Shown: positions 8,072 through 17,109 of the stretch, in pieces
Layout of the letters: the number at the start of each line of letters is the position of its first letter
How positions within the stretch are numbered: the first letter of the stretch is position 1
Assembly (NCBI RefSeq): GCF_008369115.1
Contig: NZ_VOAZ01000001.1
Span: forward strand, 1,178,001-1,242,000
DNA length: 64,000 nt
Direction: 5' to 3'
Source: Psychrobacter sp. ANT_WB68
Lineage (GTDB): Bacteria > Pseudomonadota > Gammaproteobacteria > Pseudomonadales > Moraxellaceae
Program-made: the position numbers and the translations under genes
The notes under the pieces: model-generated
What the model was told of the DNA's origin: nothing
The model's input: only the letters and a program-made list of their open reading frames with translations
The model's database searches: none

Positions 8072-8554
8072 ATGAAAGGGGATAAAGAGATCATTCGCAC
8101 ACTCAATAAAGTGCTGGGTCAGTCATTAATAGCCATTAATCAATACTTTTTGCATGCCCGTATTGCAAGGCATTGGGGCTTAGAGGCGTTGAACGACTCG
8201 CTATATAAGCAATCGATTGCTGAGATGAAGTGGTCAGATGAGCTGATTGCGCGGATTTTGTTATTAGGCGGTCTGCCAAATTTGCAAGAATTGGGTAAAG
8301 TTTTGGTCGGTGAAGATGTGCCAGAGATTATCGACTGCAACCTGCGTTTAGAGAAACAGAAATTTGCCATTATCACCGATGCCATTACGTTATGTGAGAG
8401 CAAGCGTGACTATGTCTCGCGCCAGTTACTCGTTACCCTCAAAGACGGTAACGAAGAATATCAAGACTGGTTAGAGACGCAAGAGGATTTGATTAAAGAC
8501 GTAGGCGTTGAAAACTATATCCAATCGCAAATGGACGATGAAAAAGCGCCTTAA
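8072..8554 (+). CDS. bfr: Bacterioferritin, heme-type subunit without ferroxidase centre
   Basis: Second bacterioferritin subunit, 160 aa. Heme-ligand Met52 is present (IAEMKWSD), and Glu51 and Glu94 remain, but the ferroxidase centre is broken: Glu18 is Ser18 (LGQSLIAINQ), His54 is Trp54, and the EExH pair is NEEY. It should bind heme at the dimer interface and support electron entry for iron release through Bfd rather than oxidise iron. A GGGAG Shine-Dalgarno lies before ATG 8072. It follows the first subunit by 75 bp without a terminator and is followed by a strong one, so the two form an operon. Confidence 0.93.
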   Translation: MKGDKEIIRTLNKVLGQSLIAINQYFLHARIARHWGLEALNDSLYKQSIAEMKWSDELIARILLLGGLPNLQELGKVLVGEDVPEIIDCNLRLEKQKFAIITDAITLCESKRDYVSRQLLVTLKDGNEEYQDWLETQEDLIKDVGVENYIQSQMDDEKAP

Positions 8555-8577
8555 AAATAGAAAAAGTAGATCAAACC

Positions 8578-8635
8578 TGCCAGCACAGATTAAGAAGGTC
8601 AGTTAAGACTTATCTTAATCTGTGCTGGCATTTTT
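8578..8635 (+). terminator. Strong intrinsic terminator after the bfr pair
   Basis: An 18-bp perfect inverted repeat, TGCCAGCACAGATTAAGA (8578-8595) and its complement (8613-8630), followed by five T. It ends the bfr operon ahead of the convergent exporter gene. Confidence 0.9.
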
Positions 8636-8704
8636 ATGTTTAACTGTCTTTTTCGATAAAAGCTGCTCGTTTTTCGCTTGTTTTTAATGCAAACAATCAA
8701 TCCA

Positions 8705-10108
8705 TCAATACAAGCCGCGACCATCTTCAGGTTTAAGGCGTAAAAAGTATAGCCCTGAGAGAATGGTCAAGATACCTAGTATCCAATACGTGGTTTGAAA
8801 CGCTACCAAGATATCAAGATCAAGTCGCTCACGCAGCAGATTTAATACCGCCGCGCCAAAGGCAATACCAAAACTAATCGCCAATTGCTGATTAACTGCC
8901 ATCAAACTATTACCGCTACTGGTTTGCGTGCCTTCTAAATCACCGATGGTAATGGTATTCATCGCGCTAAACTGCATCGAATTACAAGCGCCCATGATGG
9001 TCAAGATAGGAATGAACCAAATCCAATTTGCGGCATCGTTAAATTGCGCCAAGACAATGATCAGCACACCTATCAAAAAGGTATTGACCACCAAAACCTT
9101 ACGGTAGGTAAAGCGCTGAATGATTTTACTGACCCAAGGTTTGATACCGATGGCACCAACAGCGATGGGCGCGAGCAGCCAACCTGCTTGCGACGGTGAA
9201 TATTCAAACACCACTTGTAGCAACAGCGGCAATAAGAAGGGTACGGCGCTGATACCTAAACGCGTGAATAAATTGCCAGTAATACCAATGCGAAAAGTAC
9301 GAATACTGAATAAGCTCAGCGGAAATAGCGGGGCCAGACGGCGTTTGGCATGCCAAACATAAGCGCCTATCAGCATACTAGCCCCTAATGCGAGCAGTAG
9401 ACCGTAAAGCCCACGACCTGTCTGTGAGCCAAATTCCACAGCAAGAGTAAAACCACAAGCGGCTGCCGCAAACAATGCAAATCCTGTCCAGTCTAGACGC
9501 TTAGTATCTTCAAATAATGCCGGTACCAGTTTTTTGCCCATGATAAAACCAAAAACACCCATCGGTATATTGATTAAGAATATCCAATGCCAACTGGTAT
9601 ATTGCACAATATAACCACCCAATACTGGTCCAACTAGGGGCGCGATTAACGCTGGTATTACCGCGAAGTTCATGACTGTCAAAAGCTTATTGCGTGGATA
9701 AGACTTGACCAATATCAAACGCGCGACAGGGGTCATCATCGCGCCACCAATGCCTTGTACGACGCGCGAACCAATCAAGAAATCTAACGTTGGTGAGGCG
9801 GCACACAATAGCGAGCCAATACAAAATATGATAATGGCGTATAAGAATACGCGCCGTGTGCCATATTTGTCCGCTAAAAACCCACTAATAGGAATAAAGA
9901 TTGCCAAGGTCAGCGCGTAGCTGATGACGGCCCATTGCATTTTTAACGGTGATTCACCGAGAGCTTGCGCCATCTGCGGCAGAGAGGTATTTAAGATGGT
10001 GGCATCTAAAATTTGCATAAATAACGCCACCGCTAGCACATAGGGTAGGTATTTATCTTGGGTTGGGGTTAGGGTTACCATATTGACATCACCATATCTT
10101 AAGACCAT
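8705..10108 (-). CDS. MFS multidrug exporter, 14-TM DHA2 family, MdtD-like
   Basis: Proton-driven inner-membrane exporter, 467 aa with about 14 hydrophobic segments. DHA2-family motifs are clear: DATILNTSLPQMAQALGES in TM1 (motif D1), SGFLADKYGTRR in the loop 2-3 (motif A), RVVQGIGGAMMTPVARL in TM4 (motif B), and GPVLGGYIVQYTSWHWIF in TM5 (motif C). The pattern resembles E. coli MdtD. The first ATG is at 10108; a start at Met10 (10081) is also possible because the conserved part begins near residue 15. No membrane-fusion or outer-membrane partner is adjacent, so it probably acts alone. The substrate cannot be read from sequence. Confidence 0.88.
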   Translation of the reverse strand: MVLRYGDVNMVTLTPTQDKYLPYVLAVALFMQILDATILNTSLPQMAQALGESPLKMQWAVISYALTLAIFIPISGFLADKYGTRRVFLYAIIIFCIGSLLCAASPTLDFLIGSRVVQGIGGAMMTPVARLILVKSYPRNKLLTVMNFAVIPALIAPLVGPVLGGYIVQYTSWHWIFLINIPMGVFGFIMGKKLVPALFEDTKRLDWTGFALFAAAACGFTLAVEFGSQTGRGLYGLLLALGASMLIGAYVWHAKRRLAPLFPLSLFSIRTFRIGITGNLFTRLGISAVPFLLPLLLQVVFEYSPSQAGWLLAPIAVGAIGIKPWVSKIIQRFTYRKVLVVNTFLIGVLIIVLAQFNDAANWIWFIPILTIMGACNSMQFSAMNTITIGDLEGTQTSSGNSLMAVNQQLAISFGIAFGAAVLNLLRERLDLDILVAFQTTYWILGILTILSGLYFLRLKPEDGRGLY

Positions 10109-10498
10109 TTTTGCTAAGAGCGGTTTTCTAAAAGTGTCTTTTTAAGAGTGCTTAAAAAAGCCGATTACAGCGTCTAAAAAGACGCTAAGTTGTGCGTAGT
10201 ATAAAAACAACTGTCTTTGAGTTAAAGAGTAGCAAAGTAACGATATGCGCCTAGTTCTTATAAAATTACCTTTAAGCCAATTAGCCGCTCTTAAAAAACA
10301 GGTTACAAGACAGGGCTTTAATCAAAGCTTTAATCTTCGCTATAGTAGGTGGCTATCTAGTAAAAACCGATAAAGCAGAACGGTTTTAATAGGAAGTTTT
10401 TTGCAGAAACATAAGTGGAAATATAGCTAGCAAAGACTTCAGTTATTAAAGAGCACTCAAACAACAAATAATAAAACGACAAAAAAGCAGGTAATCTT
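10109..10498. promoter_or_regulatory. Divergent intergenic region between exporter and yghU
   Basis: A 390-bp AT-rich gap holding divergent promoters. The only clear structure is a small perfect inverted repeat, AGCGTCT (10169-10175) and AGACGCT (10180-10186), 4-nt spacer, which could be an operator near the exporter promoter. I see no gene for a local repressor beside it and nothing else supportable. Confidence 0.3.
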
Positions 10499-11350
10499 AT
10501 GAGTAATGACAATAATCAATCAAACAAGACCAGCGCATATACCCCACCTAAAGTATGGACCCAAGATAAAGAAAATGGCGGCAAGTTCGCCACTATCAAT
10601 AGACCAACGGCTGGTGCTCGCCATGAGCAGAAACTGCCTGTTGGTGATGCGCCTTTACAGCTGTATTCATTGAATACACCCAATGGCGTTAAAGTAAATA
10701 TTTTGTTAGAAGAGCTTGCCGAGCTCAATATTAAAGGCGCTGAGTACGATGCCTATGAAATCGATATCTCTGAGGGCGATCAGTTTGGTTCAGGATTTGT
10801 GGCTATCAACCCCAACTCTAAAATCCCTGCGCTGGTTGACTATGCTGCTGACACTGAAGACGGTGAGCCTATTGCGCTTTTTGAGTCGGGTGCTATCTTG
10901 TTATATTTAGCCGAAAAGTTTGGTAAGTTTGTGCCGCCTGCTGATGGCTCGCAAAACAAAGCGCGGGCAGAGTGTCTATCTTGGCTCATGTGGCAGATGG
11001 GCAGTGCGCCTTTCTTAGGTGGTGGCTTTGGGCATTTTTACGCCTATGCCCCTGAGCCGATGGAATATCCTATCAACCGCTATGCCATGGAGGTCAAACG
11101 CCAGCTTGATGTCTTGGATACTCATCTCAAACACCATGAGTATATGTGTGGCAATGACGAGTCTGACTATAATATTGCCGATATGATTATCTGGGCATGG
11201 TATGGTCAATTAGTCCTGGGCAAGCTTTATGATGCTGCCGAGTTCTTACAAGTAGATGATTATAATCATGTAAAGCGTTGGGCGCAAAAAATTGCCGCCC
11301 GCCCAGCCGTTAAACGCGCCGTAGATTTAGAGCTTAAGCCTATTGTTTAA
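10499..11350 (+). CDS. yghU: Glutathione S-transferase / disulfide-bond reductase, YghU type
   Basis: Cytosolic Nu-class glutathione transferase-like enzyme of 283 aa that reduces disulfides and organic peroxides with glutathione. The N-terminal arm YTPPKVWTQDKENGGKFA and INRPTAGARHEQKLPVG is characteristic of YghU, followed by the thioredoxin-fold part LYSLNTPNGVKVNILLEEL (TPNG glutathione site), PNSKIPALVD, FESGAILLYLAEKFG, and the helical domain with GGGFGHFYAYAP. The start has AGCAGG a few bases upstream. Length fits the family. It stands alone between a divergent exporter and its own terminator. Confidence 0.92.
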   Translation: MSNDNNQSNKTSAYTPPKVWTQDKENGGKFATINRPTAGARHEQKLPVGDAPLQLYSLNTPNGVKVNILLEELAELNIKGAEYDAYEIDISEGDQFGSGFVAINPNSKIPALVDYAADTEDGEPIALFESGAILLYLAEKFGKFVPPADGSQNKARAECLSWLMWQMGSAPFLGGGFGHFYAYAPEPMEYPINRYAMEVKRQLDVLDTHLKHHEYMCGNDESDYNIADMIIWAWYGQLVLGKLYDAAEFLQVDDYNHVKRWAQKIAARPAVKRAVDLELKPIV

Positions 11351-11865
11351 GCATTTATTTTAAACCGTTCGCTTAAGCGACTGTTGACCGCCGTGCGTTC
11401 AGTTAGATATCGCATAACCCTCATTGACGGTAGCGCTGAGTAGATATCAGCACATACACTCTAATAAAAAAGGTTAATAAGTGGTTTGCTTATTAACCTT
11501 TTGCTTGCTATATTCCACACTATATATTCTTTAATGTAAATATATTCATTTATATATTGAATTGGGTGTACTTCCATATTTACATAATGGTACATTAGTA
11601 TAACAGATAGAAACATTGATACGTTAAGATAGCAGCCACCGCTTTAATGAGCAGGTGGTGATTTTTATTCTATTAATGAGTAATGATTATGAAGGATAAT
11701 AATAACACTCAGCGTGCATTATTACTCTTAACGAGTGATTTGAATGTTGATTATGGTGATACTACGAGTAATGCCAATTATCAGCGTCATCAAAAATCTA
11801 ATCTATTAACAGATAACGCTCATATCAAAATAAATTCTATAAAAACAAAAAAGATACCTTTATTA
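11351..11865 (+). other. Gap between yghU and the DUF1176 gene with terminator and AT-rich leader
   Basis: About 515 bp. It holds the yghU terminator (separate entry) and a very AT-rich stretch around 11510-11610 that probably contains the next promoter. From 11683 an in-frame open stretch leads into the DUF1176 gene, but its 61 codons are polar and precede a textbook signal peptide, so I treat it as leader. Confidence 0.35.
11468..11502 (+). terminator. Intrinsic terminator after yghU
   Basis: Perfect 14-bp inverted repeat AAAAGGTTAATAAG (11468-11481) and CTTATTAACCTTTT (11489-11502), 7-nt loop, with the arm itself providing the T-run. Confidence 0.8.
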
Positions 11866-12945
11866 ATGACAAAGAAAATTTTATTACCTATATTTGCAGC
11901 CATTAGCACGGCTTTATTTAGCTCAGCAGCGCTGGCTAGCACGCCTGTTAGTTTTAACAGCCAAGACTGGGAAGTGGCTTGCGATAATACCCGTACTTGC
12001 CGGTTGGCAGGTTACCAAGCAGAGAATAATAGCGACTTACCGGTGTCTGTATTATTGGTGCGCCGAGCAGGTACCAATGCGACAGTCGAAGGCAAGGTTA
12101 AACTGGGCGGTGCTAAAGAAAGCTCAGCTAAGGCATTAATGCAGCTCGGCAATCGCCATCGCATATCATTATTTATCAACGACAGAGATTACGGGGAAAC
12201 CAAGCCTTATTCGGTGGCTGCCGGTCATGCTGAGCTGACCTCAACACAAGTGAGCGCGTTACTTGGCGCATTGACTGAGTCAAGCAAGATTGAGCTGGTG
12301 ATTCGCAATACGCGTTGGCAACTATCAGATAAAGGTGCCAGCGCTGTCATGCTTAAAGCCGATGAAGCACAGGGCCGAGTAGGGACGCCAAGTGCCTTTA
12401 TTCTTACCGATGGTACAAGCAAATCTAATAGCACTGTCTTGACACCACGAGCGGCACCCTCCTTAAGATTGGTAACGCCCAATCCTAAAGCCATCTCTAG
12501 CAATAATAAAACATTTGTCATGCGTGCATCTCAGCTATCAGAAATGATGAAAAGCACCATGAAGGATGTGAATACGGATTGCCCAAACTTAGCGGATAAA
12601 TCACCTTGGCGTATCAGCCGCCTTAATAGCAAGCAGCTGCTCGCACAGCATGATTGCTGGACCGGCGCATATAACACCGGCATGGGGGTTTGGGTACTCA
12701 ATGACACTAAGCCTCATCAACCGACCTTAGTGACGACGAGTGCAACCGATTATAGCAATGGCAAATTAACGTCGGTACAAAAGGGCCGCGGGATGGGCGA
12801 TTGCTTATCTAGGACTGACTGGGTATGGACAGGCAAAGCATTTGAAAAAAGCCACGAAAGCACCACAGGCATGTGCCGTTTGATAGAGGCGGGCGGTGCG
12901 TGGCAGTTACCCACCTATGTGACTGAAGTTAAATTAGGCAAATAG
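11866..12945 (+). CDS. Exported DUF1176-family protein
   Basis: Secreted, probably periplasmic protein of 359 aa from ATG 11866. This start is chosen because MTKKILLPIFAAISTALF begins a clean signal peptide with the AxA site ALA before STPVSF; an upstream in-frame ATG at 11683 would add 61 polar residues. The DUF1176 hallmark is DWEVACDNTRTCRLAGYQ right after the cleavage site, and the C-terminal half has GMGDCLSRTDWVWTGKAF and GMCRLI. Paired cysteines suggest disulfides in the periplasm. No function is established for the family. It stands alone between yghU and the RNA helicase. Confidence 0.85.
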   Translation: MTKKILLPIFAAISTALFSSAALASTPVSFNSQDWEVACDNTRTCRLAGYQAENNSDLPVSVLLVRRAGTNATVEGKVKLGGAKESSAKALMQLGNRHRISLFINDRDYGETKPYSVAAGHAELTSTQVSALLGALTESSKIELVIRNTRWQLSDKGASAVMLKADEAQGRVGTPSAFILTDGTSKSNSTVLTPRAAPSLRLVTPNPKAISSNNKTFVMRASQLSEMMKSTMKDVNTDCPNLADKSPWRISRLNSKQLLAQHDCWTGAYNTGMGVWVLNDTKPHQPTLVTTSATDYSNGKLTSVQKGRGMGDCLSRTDWVWTGKAFEKSHESTTGMCRLIEAGGAWQLPTYVTEVKLGK

Positions 12946-13540
12946 CAGCATAGCCAAATAACTTAGATAGGTAGTAAGTGCCCGATTAGAAGCATTGTAT
13001 TAGCGGTGAGTGGCTAATAACAAAGCCTTGTTCAATGATTGGTTGAAAAATAGCTACCTATATTTTTTTATTGTGTTATACTACGTCCCCACGTTAGCAT
13101 AGACTAGCGTGAATTATGAGATTGATAACATCGCCTGCGATTTTGGGTCTAGGATGACCATAAGTAATTGTTGCCGATGATTTTGTGTACTTAAATAACC
13201 CTTCATATAAATATTGAAAAACACGTTATTTTTGACTCATATCTTATCTACTAACCCTGTATGGGATAGATTGGTTGTTACCTGACTTTATCTGCTTTGG
13301 ACAAAGCATAGATAATGCGCTGTTAGCAAACAAGGATGAGACACTCGGCACTACCACCAAAATACGTCAGACAGCACGAACGCCTTTATAACATTGACAA
13401 GCTTTATAAGCTTGGCTTTTGATTGTTAAGCCTTTTTAGGGTAAAACAATTAATTCATAAACGCATCGTGGTGAACGGTTATCAGTGGTATGCATCAAGC
13501 TTGCTGAATTTACAGCAGCTTATACTTACCAAGGATTACT
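12946..13540 (+). promoter_or_regulatory. Promoter and long leader of the RNA helicase gene
   Basis: A 595-bp non-coding stretch. An extended -10 element, TGTTATACT with TATACT at 13077-13082, would give an mRNA leader of about 450 nt. Near the 3' end are a hairpin CAAGCTT-TAT-AAGCTTG (13398-13414) and a small terminator-like stem GGCTT/AAGCC (13414-13432) followed by five T (13433-13437); the two stems touch at one base. A long structured leader is known for cold-induced RNA helicase mRNAs such as E. coli csdA/deaD, so cold-dependent control is a reasonable inference. Confidence 0.45.
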
Positions 13541-15217
13541 ATGACTGACATCTTATCTGCTATCGCCGCTGAAAACGGCATCATCGAAAGCACTGATACC
13601 CCAAACACAACTGCAAATACCGATACTAATAATCAAGCGGCTACTACTGACGCTGCTGAAGAAAATAAAATCACTTTTGCTGAACTTAATATTGCTAAGC
13701 CAATTTTAACCGCGCTTGATCGCAGTGGCTATACCCATCCAACACCTATTCAAGAACAAGCCATTCCTTTTGCTCTAGCAGGTCGCGACTTATTGTTGTC
13801 AGCGCAAACCGGTAGTGGTAAAACAGCGGCATTCGTTATCCCTGTACTTGACCGTTTAAGCCGTGCCACTAGCTTTGACAAATTAACCAAAGCTCTTATC
13901 CTAACGCCAACGCGTGAACTTGCTCAGCAAGTACATGACAGTGTGCGTACGTATTCTAAAGATATGCGCGGTTTGTTCTGTGTGCCATTAGTAGGCGGCG
14001 CACCTTACAATGGTCAGATTACGGCTTTGAAAAAAGGCGTTCAAGTGATTGTTGCGACTCCTGGTCGTTTACTTGACCATATCAATGCCGGTCGCGTTGA
14101 TTTATCAAGCCTTGAAATATTGGTACTTGACGAAGCTGACCGTATGCTAGACATGGGTTTTGCTGACGATATTAACGATATCTTAAAAGCGGCTCCTGAC
14201 AATCGTCAAACCATTATGTGTTCTGCAACTTGGGATGGTCCTGTTGGCAAAATTGCTGCTAGCTTCACCAAAAACCCTGAGCGCGTTTCAATCAAAGTTG
14301 AATCAGCACATATCGAAGAAAAAGTGTATTACTGTGACGATTTTGATCATAAAAACCGTTTGCTTGACAAAATTGTTTGCGATAAAGATATGGAACAAGT
14401 CATCATCTTTGCTGCGACCAAACGTAGTACTGAAAAGTTAGCCAAATCTCTACAAGAGCAAGGCCATAAAGCCAGCTTCTTACATGGTGATTTGCCACAA
14501 AGCAAGCGTAACCGTATCGTTCAAGACTTGCGTAATGGTAAATGTAAAATCTTAGTAGCGACTGACGTTGCTGCTCGTGGTCTTGACGTGCCAGCACTAT
14601 CGCACGTAATTAACTATGACTTGCCACGTCAAACAGAAGACTACGTGCATCGTATCGGTCGTTGTGGTCGTGCCGGTCGTACGGGTATTGCTATCAGCTT
14701 ATGTAGCATGGATGATCGTCCACAACTAAACGCTATCAACCGTTATTTAGATCGCAAAATGGAAGTATCGGTCATCGAAGGTATGGAGCCTAAGAAGACT
14801 TATGTACCTAGCGAAAACAAAGGTAATGGTCGTGGTCGTGGTCGCGGACGCTCAAGTGGCGGCGGTAACGGTCAAGGCCGTGGTCGCTCAAGCGGTGGCT
14901 ATCAAGGCAATCCTGCTAATGCTCGTGGTCGTTCAAGCGACAGCGCACCAACTGGTCAACGCGCTAGCAATGACAGCGGTTATCAAGGTAAGCCACGTGA
15001 TTCATCTGGCAAACCAAATGAGCGTTCAGGTGGCAAGCCGTATCAAGGCAAGCGCACTGGTGCTCCTAGCCGTGGTGATAGCACTGGCGTTCCACGCGGT
15101 GAGCGTGCTGCAACGGGTCGTGGTCGTCCAAGTGGCAGCCAAGGTCGCCCAGCTGGTCGTGCTGACAGCCGTGGTCAAGGTCGTTCAAGCGGTGGCAACC
15201 GTAGTAACAACTCGTAA
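13541..15217 (+). CDS. DEAD-box ATP-dependent RNA helicase with RG-rich tail (RhlE/DeaD-like)
   Basis: RNA-unwinding ATPase of 558 aa, likely in ribosome assembly or mRNA turnover at low temperature. Motifs in order: Q-motif PTPIQEQAIP (68-77), Walker A AQTGSGKT (88-95), PTRELA, TPGRLLD, DEAD in LVLDEADRMLD, CSAT, VATDVAARGLD, HRIGRCGRAGR. The first 45 residues are a polar acidic arm. From about residue 425 the tail is a long disordered region rich in Gly, Arg and Ser (repeated GRGRSSGG), as in RNA-binding tails of cold-shock helicases. The RhlE subgroup is the best fit but is not certain. Monocistronic, with a long leader upstream and a terminator downstream. Confidence 0.93.
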   Translation: MTDILSAIAAENGIIESTDTPNTTANTDTNNQAATTDAAEENKITFAELNIAKPILTALDRSGYTHPTPIQEQAIPFALAGRDLLLSAQTGSGKTAAFVIPVLDRLSRATSFDKLTKALILTPTRELAQQVHDSVRTYSKDMRGLFCVPLVGGAPYNGQITALKKGVQVIVATPGRLLDHINAGRVDLSSLEILVLDEADRMLDMGFADDINDILKAAPDNRQTIMCSATWDGPVGKIAASFTKNPERVSIKVESAHIEEKVYYCDDFDHKNRLLDKIVCDKDMEQVIIFAATKRSTEKLAKSLQEQGHKASFLHGDLPQSKRNRIVQDLRNGKCKILVATDVAARGLDVPALSHVINYDLPRQTEDYVHRIGRCGRAGRTGIAISLCSMDDRPQLNAINRYLDRKMEVSVIEGMEPKKTYVPSENKGNGRGRGRGRSSGGGNGQGRGRSSGGYQGNPANARGRSSDSAPTGQRASNDSGYQGKPRDSSGKPNERSGGKPYQGKRTGAPSRGDSTGVPRGERAATGRGRPSGSQGRPAGRADSRGQGRSSGGNRSNNS

Positions 15218-15288
15218 TATCGTTATCGTGACTGCTTAATAATGGTATTTTATCAAATGCTGTTAGTCTAGCCAGTTAACCTAACATT

Positions 15289-15319
15289 AAAAGCCAGATA
15301 CTTGTTATCTGGCTTTTTT
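15289..15319 (+). terminator. Intrinsic terminator after the RNA helicase gene
   Basis: AAAAGCCAGATA (15289-15300) pairs with TATCTGGCTTTT (15306-15317), 5-nt loop, T-run to 15319. Confidence 0.9.
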
Positions 15320-15455
15320 GTGCGTCATGGTTTTATAGTAAGGCTTATCTATGCGTATGATAAAAGGTCGGGAATAGCTGATCGTTGCTTGCGCGTCTTT
15401 TTCGCCTTGTCTATACTGACAAGCTTTTATTCATCATGTGCTGCGGAGCCATCTG

Positions 15456-16700
15456 ATGCCCGACCTCTCTTATTTAGCAATTGACAGTCTGCCATTAGCA
15501 TTTGGCATCATCATGGCCATTATCGGCTTGGTTTTTTATACCCAAGGGCTACCCGGTAAGTTTTGGCGCCGCTTTTATGCGGTATTGCCGGGTATTGTGC
15601 TGTGCTGCTTTATCCCAGCAACGTTAAACAGTCTAGGTGTTTTCGCTGATGGCATCGGCTCACAGATTTATGGCTTTACCGCTACCTATCTGTTGCCCGC
15701 CAGTTTGCTACTAATGACCTTATCGATGGATGTCCCTAAAATCTTAGGCTTAGGTTGGAAAGCCATTGCGATGTTTTTTGCTGCCAGTATCGCTATCATC
15801 ATTAGTGGTCCAATCAGTTTAGGTATCGCTAAGTGGATATCGCCTGAGATGTTTACCGACGATACCCTATGGCGCGGATTTTCAGCGGTCGCGGGTAGTT
15901 GGATTGGCGGCGCCGCCAACCAAGCGGCGATGAAAGAACTGTTTGGCGTCAGCGATGATTTATTTGGCATGATGATCTTGGTCGATACCACTAATGCGTC
16001 GTTATGGCTGCTAGCTATCTTGGTCATGGCCAAGCACAGCGCTAAGATAGATAAGTTTTTACGGGCGGATAGCAGTAGTATTGATAAAGTGATTGCCGCG
16101 GTCGAAAGCTATGAGCGTGACCATGCGCGTCCAGCGACCTTAAATGATTTGATGGTGATGTTTGGCTTGTGTTTTGCCATGGTTGGGGTGGCACATTTTG
16201 TGGGTGGGCAAATTGCAGGTTTCTTTGCACCTTATAGTTGGGCCGTACAATACAGCTTTGCCAGCGCATTCTTTTGGATGGTGGTGATTATTACTATCAT
16301 AGGTGTCATATTCTCTTTCACCAAAATTCGCCGTCTTGACCATGTTGGTGCCTCCAAATTCGGTACGGTATTTATCTTTATATTGATTGCTGCTATCGGT
16401 ATGCAAATCAATCTCGCGGGTATTGTGTCACAGTGGCGATTGCTATTAATTGGTCTATTATGGATGAGTATTCACGTCGTGATTATTTTTGTGGTCGCTC
16501 GAATGATTCGTGCGCCGTTTTTCTTTTTAGCGGTTGGCTCCAACGCAAATACCGGCGGCGCGTCATCGGCACCTATTGTCGCCACAGCATTTCACCCATC
16601 GCTCGCGCCAGTTGGGGTGTTCTTGGGTATTTTAGGCTATGCGGTAGGCACCTTTGGCGGTTATATCAGTACGCAGATGATGCGGCTAGTAGTAGGCTAG
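15456..16700 (+). CDS. DUF819-family membrane protein (putative transporter)
   Basis: Integral inner-membrane protein of 414 aa with about 10-12 hydrophobic segments. DUF819 (YjcL-like) features include FTATYLLPASLLLMTLSMD, AGSWIGGAANQAAMKELF, and the mirror-image C-terminal motif VGSNANTGGASSAPIVATAFHPSLAPVGVFLGILGY split over two helices, suggesting an inverted-repeat transporter fold. ATG 15456 is chosen because GGAG sits seven bases upstream; GTG 15438 is in frame but unsupported. It lies ahead of hyuB/hyuA in the same direction, although its own terminator and a 409-bp gap separate them. A role in uptake of the hydantoinase-type substrate is inference. Confidence 0.85.
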   Translation: MPDLSYLAIDSLPLAFGIIMAIIGLVFYTQGLPGKFWRRFYAVLPGIVLCCFIPATLNSLGVFADGIGSQIYGFTATYLLPASLLLMTLSMDVPKILGLGWKAIAMFFAASIAIIISGPISLGIAKWISPEMFTDDTLWRGFSAVAGSWIGGAANQAAMKELFGVSDDLFGMMILVDTTNASLWLLAILVMAKHSAKIDKFLRADSSSIDKVIAAVESYERDHARPATLNDLMVMFGLCFAMVGVAHFVGGQIAGFFAPYSWAVQYSFASAFFWMVVIITIIGVIFSFTKIRRLDHVGASKFGTVFIFILIAAIGMQINLAGIVSQWRLLLIGLLWMSIHVVIIFVVARMIRAPFFFLAVGSNANTGGASSAPIVATAFHPSLAPVGVFLGILGYAVGTFGGYISTQMMRLVVG

Positions 16701-16728
16701 TAATTGACACAGACAATAATGGTTTAAT

Positions 16729-16760
16729 AAGCAGCGCAGTGATATCTCCGCTGCTTTTTT
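16729..16760 (+). terminator. Intrinsic terminator after the DUF819 gene
   Basis: AAGCAGCG (16729-16736) pairs with CGCTGCTT (16749-16756), 12-nt loop, T-run to 16760. Confidence 0.85.
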
Positions 16761-16896
16761 ATGTCTGTCATTTACTATTTAATAGGGCATACCCTTATCA
16801 ATAAACTTTTTAATCATATGGACAGCTTTACAGCACCCAACTGACATTTTTAGCCGTTTTATTGATAACCAATTATTGTAATTTTTACTACGATTG

Positions 16897-16932
16897 TGCA
16901 CGCACAGTCAAAAACTATGCACGCACAGTCAA
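16897..16932 (+). promoter_or_regulatory. Two 15-bp direct repeats, 21 bp apart: candidate AraC-type operator
   Basis: TGCACGCACAGTCAA occurs at 16897-16911 and again at 16918-16932, start to start 21 bp, which is two helical turns. Directly repeated half-sites with 21-bp spacing are the hallmark of AraC/XylS activators, and the second half-site ends where a -35 box should be relative to TATAGT at 16954-16959 (expected 16931-16936), as in class II activation. The AraC-type gene at 21196 is the natural candidate regulator. Confidence 0.65.
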
Positions 16933-17109
16933 TCTATTTTGCCAAAACCTCGCTATAGTGAAAAAGCTTGATCATTAGGATAGATGATAAGCCAGATAAA
17001 GCGCGTGATGAATGGTAAGGATAAATGGTCATATAGACCGGCATATTCTTTTATTTCTCCTATATAAACGCGCTTCTTCTGACCCAAATTTCTCGACAAG
17101 GAGTCTTTT

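Larger units (their letters stand above)
16701..17109 (+). promoter_or_regulatory. hyuB upstream region
   Basis: 409 bp with the DUF819 terminator at its left end, a direct-repeat operator candidate at 16897-16932, a plausible -10 TATAGT at 16954-16959, then about 150 nt of leader to hyuB. The two direct repeats and the terminator are listed separately. Nothing else stands out. Confidence 0.5.

Noticed and set aside
10169..10186. Hairpin near the exporter promoter as a terminator
   Set aside because: There is no T-run on either strand and no gene ends there; at most it is an operator.
14802..15239. Long alternative-frame reading frame over the helicase tail
   Set aside because: It is an artefact of the Gly/Arg-rich repeats of the real frame; the product is a low-complexity Val/Ala string with no start signal.
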